Of a DNA stretch of 17,481 bases, positions 1-8,144 are shown piece after piece. How positions within the stretch are numbered: position 1 is the stretch's first letter; every line of letters starts with the position of its first letter. The DNA lies in contig CAKZZO010000114.1 in assembly GCA_937885175.1 (NCBI GenBank), positions 1 through 17,481 of the forward strand, in the 5' to 3' direction. Under the pieces are notes generated by a model that saw only the letters and a program-made list of their open reading frames with translations, searched no databases and was not told the DNA's origin. Both the position numbers and the translations under genes were made by a program. The DNA is from an uncultured Treponema sp. Lineage in GTDB: Bacteria; Spirochaetota; Spirochaetia; Treponematales; Treponemataceae.

Positions 1-1
1 A

Positions 2-106
2 GCGGACTCATTTTTCGTTTTTGCTGAGACTCTTTTACCTGTGCCCTTTTTGTCTCACTTGCGAATGGATTATAATGCGTTTGCCCTGAATATTCTTGAC
101 AAATAA
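2..106 (+). CDS. Possible C-terminal end of a gene entering from the left
   Basis: Reading from base 2, 34 codons are open up to a TAA at 104-106, ending in the residues AFALNILDK. The composition looks protein-like, with no rare-residue runs, but 34 open codons can occur by chance and no family is recognised. If real, its stop codon overlaps the mazE operator and its gene reads in the same direction as mazEF. No terminator separates them. Confidence 0.3.
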   Translation, partial: ADSFFVFAETLLPVPFLSHLRMDYNAFALNILDK

Positions 107-126
107 TTGTTATTACATAATAATTA
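96..126 (+). promoter_or_regulatory. mazEF promoter and palindromic operator
   Basis: A consensus TTGACA lies at 96-101 and a TAATAA at 118-123, with 16 bases between them. Overlapping the -10 is an inverted repeat with 10-base arms, TAATTGTTAT (104-113) and ATAATAATTA (117-126), around a TAC spacer, with nine of ten pairs matching. This is the usual layout for MazE/AbrB-type autoregulation, in which the antitoxin dimer binds a palindrome over its own promoter. The role is inferred from position. Confidence 0.55.
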
Positions 127-144
127 CAAGGAGGAGGTCTTATT

Positions 145-387
145 ATGGTAGTACCTGTTGTACCTATTGGAAACTCTCGTGGAATAAGACTTCCAAAACT
201 TGTATTAGATAACTTCCTCGTAAAAGATAAGATGGATATGGAAGTAACTGAAAATGGGATTCTTCTTACACCTGTCAACGAAGTACCCCGCTCTGATTGG
301 GCAGCGGCCTTTTGTAAAATGCATGAAAATAAAGATGATGTTTTAGATGAAATACCTGTTTCAGGAGATTTTGAGTGGGAATGGTAG
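145..387 (+). CDS. mazE: MazE-family antitoxin (AbrB/MazE fold)
   Basis: This is an 80-residue protein beginning at an ATG seven bases after a strong AAGGAGGAGG (128-137). Residues 6-18 carry the motif PIGNSRGIRLPK, the hallmark of the swapped-hairpin MazE/AbrB DNA-binding domain. The acidic C-terminal half (DDVLDEIPVSGDFEWEW) fits the flexible tail that antitoxins thread over the MazF active site. The gene overlaps the toxin frame by 13 bases if the toxin starts at GTG 375, which implies translational coupling. The likely role is to neutralise the MazF-type RNase and, with it, to repress the operon through the palindrome at 104-126. The gene order and both families agree, so the call is firm. 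Confidence 0.88.
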   Translation: MVVPVVPIGNSRGIRLPKLVLDNFLVKDKMDMEVTENGILLTPVNEVPRSDWAAAFCKMHENKDDVLDEIPVSGDFEWEW

Positions 388-704
388 TAAACCAGTATAA
401 TGTCTATCTTGTGAATCTTGACCCGACAATCGGTCATGAAATACAAAAGACTCGTCCATGCTTAGTCATTTCTCCCGATGAAATGAATCACAATATTGAT
501 ACCGCAATAATTGCTCCAATGACAACAAAATCACATGCTTATCCAACGAGGGTAAAAATCAAGTTTGCCGAAAAAGAAGGCTGGATTGTTTTAGACCAAA
601 TTAGAACTGTTGATAAAATCCGTTTGGTAAGGCATTTGGGAAAAATCTCAAAAAAAGAAAGAGCGGAAGTAAAGAAAATTGTTAAGGAAATGCTTGTAGA
701 TTAA
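375..704 (+). CDS. mazF: MazF/PemK-family toxin, mRNA interferase
   Basis: A 109-residue protein of the usual size for MazF/PemK, sequence-specific endoribonucleases that cleave mRNA and arrest growth. Visible family motifs are YLVNLDPTIGHEIQKTRPCLVISP near the N-terminus (split here as YLVNLDPT, then HEIQKTRPCLVISP), the MTTKS segment in the middle, and DQIRTVDKIRL in the last third. Two starts are possible. GTG 375 lies seven bases after AGGAG (363-367). ATG 381 gives a more typical N-terminus but has poor spacing to that site. The stop is followed by a hairpin that may end the operon. No inactivating change is visible, so an active toxin is expected. Confidence 0.88.
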   Translation: MGMVVNQYNVYLVNLDPTIGHEIQKTRPCLVISPDEMNHNIDTAIIAPMTTKSHAYPTRVKIKFAEKEGWIVLDQIRTVDKIRLVRHLGKISKKERAEVKKIVKEMLVD

Positions 705-717
705 CGCTTAGCATGCA

Positions 718-774
718 GTTCAAAACAGAACATAAGCGGATGGGAAGTGTCTGTTTTGCCTTGAACAGGTTTTT
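718..774 (+). terminator. Probable terminator of mazEF
   Basis: GTTCAAAACAGA (718-729) can pair with TCTGTTTTG plus GAAC (750-766, with a small bulge), followed by a short T-run at 770-774. CGCTTA (705-710) and TAAGCG (733-738) offer a competing stem. The pairing is imperfect and the T-run is short, so efficiency is uncertain. Confidence 0.4.
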
Positions 775-826
775 GCGGTTTTCCCCCAGTCTGTCATACT
801 TTTTCGCAAAATCCCTTAAATTTTCC

Positions 827-908
827 TTGTAAGAAATTCAATTTAGGGTTATTCTATAGTGATACTATAAGTACATTTTATCATTAGGAAAATTCTCTGT
901 GAATTTTC
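827..908 (+). promoter_or_regulatory. nifJ leader: candidate promoter, palindrome and hairpin
   Basis: A TTGTAA (827-832) and TATTCT (850-855) with a 17-base spacer form a moderate promoter. Immediately after it is a perfect inverted repeat, TATAGT (855-860) and ACTATA (864-869), three bases apart, placed where a repressor would cover the start site. Further on, GAAAATTC (888-895) and GAATTTTC (901-908) form a perfect eight-pair hairpin 15 bases before the ribosome binding site. It does not match the Rex consensus. Function is inferred from position only. Confidence 0.38.
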
Positions 909-933
909 TCGCTACTTTTTTATAGGAGGACTT

Positions 934-3900
934 ATGTCCAGAAAGAAACAGTCAATGGACGGAAATCAGGCAGCAGCCCACGTAGCGTACGCGTTTACCG
1001 AAGTCGCTGGTATCTACCCGATTACTCCGTCATCACCGATGGCAGACTTTGTTGATCAGTGGTCAGCAAACGGTCAGAAAAACCTGTTTGGCACAAAGCC
1101 GAAGGTTATCGAAATGGAATCAGAAGCAGGTGCGGCAGGTACTGTCCACGGTTCACTTGCATCTGGTGCACTGACCACTACCTTTACGGCTTCACAGGGC
1201 TTGCTCCTGATGATTCCGAATATGTTCAAGATTGCCGCCGAACAGTTGCCGACCGTTTTCCATGTGTCTGCACGTACTGTAGCCACCCAGTCACTGAACA
1301 TCTTTGGCGACCACTCAGACGTTTACGCCTGCCGCCAGACTGGTTTTGCAATGTTTGCAGAATCAAATCCTCAGGAAATCATGGATCTGGCACCGGTTGC
1401 TCACCTTTCTGCAATTGAAGGTAAAGTACCCTTTATCAACTTCTTTGACGGTTTCCGCACTTCACACGAAATTCAGAAAATTGAACTGTGGGACTATGAA
1501 GACCTCAAAGACATGGTAAACATGGACGCGGTAAAGGCATTCCGTGACCATGCCCTGAATCCTGAGCATCCGGCAATGCGCGGCTCACATGAAAATGGCG
1601 ACGTTTTCTTCCAGCACCGCGAAGCATGTAACTCAACTTACGATGCACTTCCCGCAGTCGTAGAAAAATACATCGACAAAATCAACAAGAAGCTGGGCAC
1701 AAACTACGGTCTCTTTGACTACTACGGTGCAAAAGATGCAGAGCGTGTAATCGTGGCTATGGGCTCAATCTGTGATGTTGCAGAAGAAGTCATTGACTAC
1801 TTGACCAAGAAAGGCGAAAAAGTCGGTCTGGTTAAGGTACACCTCTATCGTCCTTGGATGCCCAAGAAGTTCCTGGAAAAATTGCCCAAGACTGTAAAGA
1901 AGATTGCAGTTCTTGACCGCACCAAGGAGCCGGGTTCTCTGGGCGAGCCCCTCTATCTGGACGTTGCCACAACCTTGCGCGAGGCAGGATGCAACGACGT
2001 TATCCTTACTGGCGGACGCTATGGTCTGGGTTCAAAGGATACCCCGCCGTCAAGCGTATTTGCCGTATACAAGGAACTGGAAAAAGACGCTCCCAAGAGC
2101 CGCTTTACCATTGGTATTGTTGATGACGTTACCAATCTCTCTCTGCCCGAAGTCAAACCCGCTCCCATTACATCAGCGGAAGGTACTGTTGAATGTAAGT
2201 TCTGGGGTATCGGTGGTGACGGTACGGTTGGTGCAAACAAAGACTCAACCAAGATTATCGGTGACCACACTGACAAATACATCCAGGCATACTTCCAGTA
2301 CGACTCAAAGAAGACTGGTGGTATCACAATCAGCCACTTGCGCTTTGGCGACAAGCCGATTAAGAGCCCGTACTACATCAACCAGGCGGACTTTGTTGCT
2401 TGTCATAACCAGTCATACATCATCAAGGGCTACAAGATGGTGCAGGACGTTAAGCCGAACGGCATCTTCTTGATTAACTGTCAGTGGACTGACGAAGAGC
2501 TGGACAAGCACTTGCCGGCTGCTTCAAAGAAATACATCTACGACAACAAGATTAAGGTGTACACAGTAGACGCTGTTGATATCGCTACCAAGATTGGTCT
2601 GGGCAAGCGCACATCAACCGTTCTTCAGTCTGCATTCTTCAAGTTGGCAAATGTTCTGCCCGCAGAAGAAGCAATCAAGTACATGAAGGAAAAGGTTGTT
2701 GCAAAGTTCAGCAAGAAGGGTCAGGACGTGGTAGACATGAACTGCCAGGCTATTGACCAGGGTGCTGGAGCTCTGCACGAAGTTAAGATTCCGGACTCAT
2801 GGGCAAACCCGCCGGCAGATGCAAAGAAACCTGCACTCCAGGGCGAAAAAGCTACCGTAGAAATGGTAGAAAAACTGATGAACCCCATCGCACTGATGGA
2901 CGGCGACAATCTGCCTGTTTCTGCATTCAAGGACATCGCAGACGGTCAGTTCCAGTTGGGCGCATCTCAGTATGAAAAGCGCGGCACTGCGGTTAATGTT
3001 CCTGAATGGGATTCAACAAAATGTATTCAGTGTAACAACTGTGCATTCGTCTGTTCACACGCAACAATCCGCCCCTACCTGCTTACTGATGCAGAAGCGG
3101 CAGAAGTTGAGAAGAACGGCGGAAAAGCTGTAGATCTCAAGCCCAAGGCTGGCAAGTACAAGTTCACTCTGAGCGTATCTCCGCTTGACTGTATGGGTTG
3201 TGGTGAATGTACAACGGTTTGTCCGGTACAGGCACTTACTATGGTTCCGCAGGAAAATCGCCTTTCAGAGCAGCCCGCATGGAACTACCTTGTTGCAAAC
3301 GTCAGCAAGAAAGAAGATTCTGGCTTTGGTGACAACACCGTTAAGGGAAGCCAGTTCAATCAGCCGCTCCTGGAATTCTCCGGTTCATGTGCTGGTTGTG
3401 CAGAAACATCTTATGCACGCCTGATTACTCAGCTCTTTGGCGAACACATGTACATTTCAAATGCTACTGGTTGTTCTTCAATCTGGGGTGGTCCTGCTGC
3501 AACATCTCCCTACGTTGTCAATAAGAACTCTAAGAAGGGTCCGGCTTGGGCTAACTCACTGTTCGAGGATAACGCAGAACATGGTCTGGGTCTCTACTCA
3601 GGTCAGAAGTACATCCGCGACAACCTGATTGAATCAATCAAGGAAATTGCAGAAGGCGACAAGGCAACTGCTGGTCTTAAAGATGCATTTGCTAAGTTCA
3701 TGGAGACAAAAGACAATACTCTGACTAACTCTCCGGCTGCAGAAGCACTGGTTGCAGAACTTGAAAAAGTAAAATGCGACTGTGTAAAACCGATTCTTGA
3801 AAAGAAAGCTTACCTCCCCAAGAAGTCTGTATGGATCTTCGGTGGTGACGGATGGGCATACGACATCGGTTTCGGTGGTCTGGACCACGTACTCGCTTCT

Positions 3901-4476
3901 GGCGAAAACGTTAATGTCATGGTATTCGATACCGAAATGTACTCTAACACAGGTGGACAGGCATCTAAGGCTTCTAACATTGGTGAAGTCTGTCAGTTCG
4001 CTGCTGCTGGTAAGGAAATGGGCAAGAAGAGCCTTGCAGAAATCGCTATGAGCTATGGCTATGTTTACGTAGCACAGATTGCTCTCGGTGCTAACCCTGC
4101 ACAGGCACTCAAGGCTATCCAGGAAGCAGAAGCATACAACGGTCCGTCACTGATTATCGGTTACGCTCCGTGTGAATTGCATGGCGTTAAGGGCGGTATG
4201 AACCACTGTCAGGACGAAATGAAGGCAGCTGTAAAGGCTGGCTACTGGAACCTCTTCAGCTTCAACCCGGCCCTCAAGGCAGAAGGCAAGAATCCGTTCA
4301 CGCTGACTTCAAAGGCTGGCGATGGAACTTACCAGGCTTTCCTCAACAACGAGACACGCTACTCTGCTCTTACCCGCAAGTTCCCCGATCGCGCAAAAGT
4401 TTTGTTCGACCGCAACGAACAGGCTGCTAAGGCAAGATTCGAGCACTTGCAGAAACTGGTTGAACTGTATAAGTAA
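934..4476 (+). CDS. nifJ: Pyruvate:ferredoxin (flavodoxin) oxidoreductase
   Basis: This single-chain homodimeric-type enzyme of 1180 residues is the normal full length. It oxidises pyruvate with CoA to acetyl-CoA and CO2 and passes electrons to ferredoxin or flavodoxin, in the cytoplasm, at the centre of anaerobic fermentation. Domains in order: the pyrimidine-binding domain with YPITPSS (28-34) and a SEAGAAG motif; the domain II region; the gamma domain (about 420-600); two ferredoxin-type clusters, CIQCNNC from residue 697 and CMGCGEC from 753, each with a distal Cys-Pro or Cys-Ser; the proximal cluster motif CAGC at 819; and the thiamine-diphosphate motif GGDGWAYDIG from 970 with SNTGGQ after it. 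ATG 934 follows AGGAGGA at 924-930. The last 165 codons recur downstream as 15003-15500 and, damaged, as 9100-9790. The gene itself looks intact and functional. Confidence 0.97.
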   Translation: MSRKKQSMDGNQAAAHVAYAFTEVAGIYPITPSSPMADFVDQWSANGQKNLFGTKPKVIEMESEAGAAGTVHGSLASGALTTTFTASQGLLLMIPNMFKIAAEQLPTVFHVSARTVATQSLNIFGDHSDVYACRQTGFAMFAESNPQEIMDLAPVAHLSAIEGKVPFINFFDGFRTSHEIQKIELWDYEDLKDMVNMDAVKAFRDHALNPEHPAMRGSHENGDVFFQHREACNSTYDALPAVVEKYIDKINKKLGTNYGLFDYYGAKDAERVIVAMGSICDVAEEVIDYLTKKGEKVGLVKVHLYRPWMPKKFLEKLPKTVKKIAVLDRTKEPGSLGEPLYLDVATTLREAGCNDVILTGGRYGLGSKDTPPSSVFAVYKELEKDAPKSRFTIGIVDDVTNLSLPEVKPAPITSAEGTVECKFWGIGGDGTVGANKDSTKIIGDHTDKYIQAYFQYDSKKTGGITISHLRFGDKPIKSPYYINQADFVACHNQSYIIKGYKMVQDVKPNGIFLINCQWTDEELDKHLPAASKKYIYDNKIKVYTVDAVDIATKIGLGKRTSTVLQSAFFKLANVLPAEEAIKYMKEKVVAKFSKKGQDVVDMNCQAIDQGAGALHEVKIPDSWANPPADAKKPALQGEKATVEMVEKLMNPIALMDGDNLPVSAFKDIADGQFQLGASQYEKRGTAVNVPEWDSTKCIQCNNCAFVCSHATIRPYLLTDAEAAEVEKNGGKAVDLKPKAGKYKFTLSVSPLDCMGCGECTTVCPVQALTMVPQENRLSEQPAWNYLVANVSKKEDSGFGDNTVKGSQFNQPLLEFSGSCAGCAETSYARLITQLFGEHMYISNATGCSSIWGGPAATSPYVVNKNSKKGPAWANSLFEDNAEHGLGLYSGQKYIRDNLIESIKEIAEGDKATAGLKDAFAKFMETKDNTLTNSPAAEALVAELEKVKCDCVKPILEKKAYLPKKSVWIFGGDGWAYDIGFGGLDHVLASGENVNVMVFDTEMYSNTGGQASKASNIGEVCQFAAAGKEMGKKSLAEIAMSYGYVYVAQIALGANPAQALKAIQEAEAYNGPSLIIGYAPCELHGVKGGMNHCQDEMKAAVKAGYWNLFSFNPALKAEGKNPFTLTSKAGDGTYQAFLNNETRYSALTRKFPDRAKVLFDRNEQAAKARFEHLQKLVELYK

Positions 4477-4530
4477 AATGAATTATCCGTGGGAGAGATT
4501 CTCCTGCGGGTGAAAATGCACTTTACATTG

Positions 4531-4580
4531 AACGCCGTTCTTTTTAGCGAGAAATTGCTGAAGGGAACGGCGTTTTTTTT
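4531..4580 (+). terminator. nifJ intrinsic terminator
   Basis: AACGCCGTTC (4531-4540) pairs perfectly with GAACGGCGTT (4565-4574) and is followed by eight T residues (4573-4580). The 24-base loop can form a small inner stem. The outer-stem design (AACGC...GCGTT) resembles those at 9885, 14459 and 15554. Confidence 0.92.
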
Positions 4581-4592
4581 GTGTATTACAAT

Positions 4593-4967
4593 CTATTTAT
4601 TTTTCATTAACTCGTAGGAACTGTGAAACTTCATTATTGTATTTCTTAGCGATTCTCGTAGTGGAGCAGGAAAATCTTCCATAACAGAAATAATGTCCTG
4701 ATATTTTTGGTATAAGTGAATCATATCTTTTTTTTCTTCGGATATGGTAATTGTATTTTGATTTGCGCTTATTCCTAAAAGCGAGTCTAAGGGTTTATGC
4801 AATGCATCTGCAATCTTTCTTGCTGTTTCCATCTCAGGAATACTGTTTTCTCTGTTTCTTCCATTTGTGATTGTTGGGTATGGTACACCAGAGACTTTTG
4901 CAAGCGTTTTTAAATTCATATTCAGATATTTAATTTCTTCATCAACATTTTTCCAAAATGGACTCAT
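4593..4967 (-). CDS. XRE-family helix-turn-helix regulator, block 1
   Basis: This 124-residue protein has a Cro/C1-type helix-turn-helix over about residues 14-62. Visible pieces are NLKTLAKVSGVPYPTITN (helices 1-3) and ARKIADALHKPLDSLLG, the classic end of this domain. The C-terminal half (63-124) is charged and helical and probably serves dimerisation or ligand sensing; it matches no family I can name. The ATG at 4967 has no clear Shine-Dalgarno, so initiation may be leaderless or weak. It is divergent from the SUMF1 operon, and the 116-base gap between them contains a promoter covered by a long inverted repeat. It therefore likely represses that operon and itself. It sits immediately after nifJ and is convergent with it, exactly as the second XRE gene (9962-10261) sits after the second nifJ tail. 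Confidence 0.82.
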   Translation of the reverse strand: MSPFWKNVDEEIKYLNMNLKTLAKVSGVPYPTITNGRNRENSIPEMETARKIADALHKPLDSLLGISANQNTITISEEKKDMIHLYQKYQDIISVMEDFPAPLRESLRNTIMKFHSSYELMKNK

Positions 4968-5000
4968 GAAATCATTATTTACTCTGTAAAGTAAATTTTA

Positions 5001-5043
5001 TAGACATAATTACCTTTTAAGATTATAATAATCTTATAAGGTA
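5001..5043 (+). promoter_or_regulatory. Promoter and inverted-repeat operator of the block 1 operon
   Basis: TAGACA (5001-5006) and a perfect TATAAT (5024-5029) are spaced by 17 bases. An inverted repeat spans 5011-5043, with 14-base arms TACCTTTTAAGATT and AATCTTATAAGGTA around ATAAT and one mismatched pair, so it covers the -10. A smaller one, TTTAC-TCT-GTAAA, lies just upstream at about 4978-4990. These are the natural binding sites for the divergent XRE protein. The assignment rests on position and symmetry. Confidence 0.65.
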
Positions 5044-5083
5044 TTGAAAATTACTGTTTGAGGTAAACGGAGGAGATGTCTTT

Positions 5084-6142
5084 ATGGCAGTTGTTTTTTC
5101 TTTAATCTTTTCTATTCTCCCAACTATTTTGGTACGAGCAAATGGTGCTGGTATGGGGGCAACGATTTTTGCATATTTGTGTGCGGTTGTGTTTAGTTTT
5201 ATTGGATGCAAAATTGGAAAATTTATAAGAAATTTTGCAGACCCATTATTTGTTAGTTCGGATTCTGTCCTGGGGCTGGCGATGGAGAAATTTAACGCTT
5301 TATATGGGTTACAGATTTCTGGCTTTGTAATTGGTTTATTTCTTGCGTTTACCCTTATAAACGGAAGAATTTCGCATAATCAAAAGTTTACAAAAATCAA
5401 AGGAAAAGAAAAGTCTGCACTTGTTAAGGGTGATTGGATTTCAGTTAAGGGTGGACAATATAATCTTACCCAGTTTCCTGAATTTTACGGAGTTCTTAAT
5501 GATGAAAACTGCATTGTAAATGTACATGATTTTAAATTAAGCAAAACTCCGGTTACTCCAGCTTTATGGAGTATTTTTTCTGGGAAAAATGAAGTAGAAA
5601 CACGAATAATTGAAGGTGGAATATATTTTCCCTGTGATGATTATCATTATGGATTACCTCATGTTATTAAACTCTGCAATTTTTTAAGTATTCAAAACAA
5701 ACTTAAGCCATGCTATTCCTTTAACGGGTCTACTAATTACGAGGAGTGGTCGAAGATGAATAATTACATAGATTTTTTGGATTTGGTTTCCTGTGATTTT
5801 TCTGCAAATGGATATCGATTACCTACTGAATCAGAATGGGTTATCGCTATGAACAGCGACAATGAATTTGAATTTACTAATGGGGGAGAATGGCTCTGGA
5901 ATTATTTTACACGAGATTGTACGGAATATGAAAGAGATATAACAGGACCAAAGCAATCGGATTATGGCAAAGAATTCCCTTTTGAAAAGGATAATAGTTT
6001 TAGTCGACTTTGGAGAACTCGAAAAATGCGATTTAACAATGAAGTTAATTTAGCTTATATAAAGGAAAACTACCCAGATTTGGAAGAAAATTTTGATCGA
6101 CATATTTATGTTAGATTGTGTCAGACAGTAAGTAAAAAATAG
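5084..6142 (+). CDS. Membrane-anchored SUMF1/FGE-fold protein
   Basis: The protein has 352 residues and starts at ATG 5084, eight bases after CGGAGGAG. The N-terminus is hydrophobic: about residues 2-17, 24-45 and 75-92 could cross the membrane. From about 115 on is a formylglycine-generating-enzyme (SUMF1/EgtB/PvdO) fold: VKGGQYNL, KTPVTPALW, LCNFLS, CYSFNGSTN, GYRLPTESEW (from residue 243), GGEWLWNY and a terminal VRLCQTV. GYRLPTE-[AS]-EW is the family signature. The CHRYR-type active-site cysteine pair of true FGE is not visible, so sulfatase maturation is unlikely; a binding or structural role is more plausible. It is the first gene of a divergent operon and a clear paralogue of the next gene, 22 bases downstream. 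Confidence 0.75.
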   Translation: MAVVFSLIFSILPTILVRANGAGMGATIFAYLCAVVFSFIGCKIGKFIRNFADPLFVSSDSVLGLAMEKFNALYGLQISGFVIGLFLAFTLINGRISHNQKFTKIKGKEKSALVKGDWISVKGGQYNLTQFPEFYGVLNDENCIVNVHDFKLSKTPVTPALWSIFSGKNEVETRIIEGGIYFPCDDYHYGLPHVIKLCNFLSIQNKLKPCYSFNGSTNYEEWSKMNNYIDFLDLVSCDFSANGYRLPTESEWVIAMNSDNEFEFTNGGEWLWNYFTRDCTEYERDITGPKQSDYGKEFPFEKDNSFSRLWRTRKMRFNNEVNLAYIKENYPDLEENFDRHIYVRLCQTVSKK

Positions 6143-6164
6143 AAAATTGGAACGAGGTGTAATC

Positions 6165-7529
6165 ATGAAAAAGGTATTTTTTGCAGGCATATTTTTTGTA
6201 GTTTCGTCTTTAGTTTTTGCTGATGGTCTAGGCAATATAAAAAACATGAGTAAATATAATCAGAAAAAATTCTTTTATCCTGATATGGTTTATATCAAGG
6301 GGGGCGAGTTTAATATTTATATGCCGTGTGTTGATGATAGAGTTGGTCAATATAAACAAGAAAAAGCATACGATATGATGGTACAAATTCCTAATATTGC
6401 AGTAAGTCAAAATCCAATAGAGGGATTTCAATATGCTGCACTAACCTATGAACTGGATGAAAAACTTAATCATGTCTTGCCAGATGGGACAACTAAACAT
6501 CTCAATTTTCTTGAAAATGAAAAAATATCTTTTGTAAAGGCTCTGGCTTATTGTAATCGTCTTAGTATGTTGCATAATCTTACACCTTGTTACACATTTG
6601 AAGGCTCTACGAATCCTAATGATTGGTATACAAAAGAAGCTGGTAAATATAACTTAGAAGATTTAATATCTGATTCTGTTACATGTGACATAAATGCAAA
6701 CGGGTACCGTTTGCTTACAGAAGCGGAGTATGAATATGTTTTTTATGGTGCAGAAAGTAATCCAAATAAATTTATAAAAAACATAACACAGTATTTTCCG
6801 AATACAGATGGACAAAATCCGCTTGGAATAAATTTAAAACAATTACTTTGGAACTGGTATACCGAAGATAGATCAGTATATGCAAATAGTTTGACAGCAC
6901 CTGAATTTCCTGATGAGAAAACACCTGGAAAGGTTGTAGTAATTCCAACAAATTTAGGCTTTTATAAAAAATATCGTAACTATATAGGACACAATGAAAA
7001 TGATAATAAAACTGTAGAAGAATTTTCAATTTGTAGAACAGTTACTCCAGAAGAACTGGAACAGGGAAGAAAAAAGGAAATCGAAACTATAAAAAAACTG
7101 TTACCTAAAATGCGAAATATAGAAGAAAAAACGATAACAGAGAGAAATGTCGAAAAACATAAAACAGAAACTCTTTCTATAAGTTCGTTTACTGTTACAG
7201 AAGACAGAATTTCTGAAAAACTATATCGTGCAATTAAATTAGAGCGACCAAAGAATGATCAAAAAGGCAAGGTAAATGCAGGTTTTTTAAATTTATTAAG
7301 TATCAAAATGGGATTAAAACCGGTATATTCACCCGATGGTAAAATTGATGATACTGCCGATGGATTTCGATTTCTTAGTTTCGATGAAAAAAATTGGTTG
7401 CAGAAATACGAAAACTTTCCAGATGATTGGTATGATGAGATATATGGAAAAAATCGAGGAAAAGAAGACTATGAATCTATGCTAGCTGGAGGATTTTTTT
7501 ATTCTTATTGGTTCGTGAAGAATAAATAA
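6165..7529 (+). CDS. Secreted SUMF1/FGE-fold protein
   Basis: I place the start at ATG 6165 rather than the in-frame TTG 6147, because GAGGTG (6154-6159) lies five bases before it and it gives a proper signal peptide: MKK, a hydrophobic core, then VFA-DG with cleavage after about residue 20. The mature protein of about 434 residues carries the SUMF1-fold pieces VYIKGGEF, YCNRLS, CYTFEGSTNPNDW, GYRLLTEAEYEY (from residue 180), LLWNWYTED and SICRTV, in the same order as its upstream neighbour. The C-terminal third appears to be a partial second copy (SISSFTVTEDRISEKLYRA, LSIKMGLKPVYS, DGFRFLSFDEKNW). No catalytic cysteine pair is evident. A periplasmic or exported location is expected. It may bind a ligand or partner together with 5084-6142. 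Confidence 0.72.
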   Translation: MKKVFFAGIFFVVSSLVFADGLGNIKNMSKYNQKKFFYPDMVYIKGGEFNIYMPCVDDRVGQYKQEKAYDMMVQIPNIAVSQNPIEGFQYAALTYELDEKLNHVLPDGTTKHLNFLENEKISFVKALAYCNRLSMLHNLTPCYTFEGSTNPNDWYTKEAGKYNLEDLISDSVTCDINANGYRLLTEAEYEYVFYGAESNPNKFIKNITQYFPNTDGQNPLGINLKQLLWNWYTEDRSVYANSLTAPEFPDEKTPGKVVVIPTNLGFYKKYRNYIGHNENDNKTVEEFSICRTVTPEELEQGRKKEIETIKKLLPKMRNIEEKTITERNVEKHKTETLSISSFTVTEDRISEKLYRAIKLERPKNDQKGKVNAGFLNLLSIKMGLKPVYSPDGKIDDTADGFRFLSFDEKNWLQKYENFPDDWYDEIYGKNRGKEDYESMLAGGFFYSYWFVKNK

Positions 7530-7574
7530 ATCACGGTACCATTTTTTAGATACTGTTTTTTTTGTGGAGATGAC

Positions 7575-8081
7575 ATGTCGAAAGTTGCAAAAATCGAAAT
7601 TTCAACTTATTATTCTCTTCCCGACTTAAAATGGAATGAGTCTGACAATATTATTTCCCCTCATAAGCAATTAATAGAGAATTTCTTCCTATACAATCCC
7701 CTTAATTTTATACTAAGGGACGACAAGTCACCATTTGGATATTCTTTTTTATGGTTATTTATACGAACTTGTAAGTCTATTAAACCCGCAAATATGAATG
7801 TTGCTTGTTTTTGGAATCCTCCTGCATTTTATCAGAATTTATATTACATTCGAGGAAAGAATTTCTTTTTAGAAGAGATTCCTAATAAAGTTTATAAAGT
7901 TGTATTAGAAGGTGAAATATCTTGTGGGGAGCTTGATAAAATAGATGATTCAAAACTGCAAGAAATCGTGAATCTTAATTTTAATTTGCATAGTTATTTT
8001 TATATCCCCAAAACTCGATTTTCTTTTCTTGAAAATGAAGAAAGAGAAAGTGTAACATTTGAACAAAAAACTAACAAATAA
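7575..8081 (+). CDS. Unrecognised 168-residue protein, third gene of the block 1 operon
   Basis: ATG 7575 follows GGAGA (7566-7570) with ordinary spacing. The predicted product is soluble, without signal peptide or membrane span. It is rich in aromatic residues and asparagine (FFLYNPLNFILRDD, CFWNPPAFYQNLYY). I recognise no family. It begins 45 bases after the SUMF1 gene with no strong terminator between them, so co-transcription is likely. Its AT-rich base composition matches the operon and differs from nifJ. A cargo or immunity-type protein would fit the setting but is a guess. Confidence 0.62.
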   Translation: MSKVAKIEISTYYSLPDLKWNESDNIISPHKQLIENFFLYNPLNFILRDDKSPFGYSFLWLFIRTCKSIKPANMNVACFWNPPAFYQNLYYIRGKNFFLEEIPNKVYKVVLEGEISCGELDKIDDSKLQEIVNLNFNLHSYFYIPKTRFSFLENEERESVTFEQKTNK

Positions 8082-8144
8082 ATCCTAACTTTAACTATGT
8101 TGTATGATTTTGTAGTTTAGCGGTGAATCAATAGTGTAGTGAGG

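Noticed and set aside
6147..6164. TTG start for the secreted SUMF1-fold protein
   Set aside because: It would place charged residues before the signal peptide; ATG 6165 has the ribosome binding site and a proper signal sequence.
5084..7529. Diversity-generating retroelement with SUMF1-fold targets
   Set aside because: No reverse transcriptase, no template repeat and no adenine-specific variation pattern is visible in the window.
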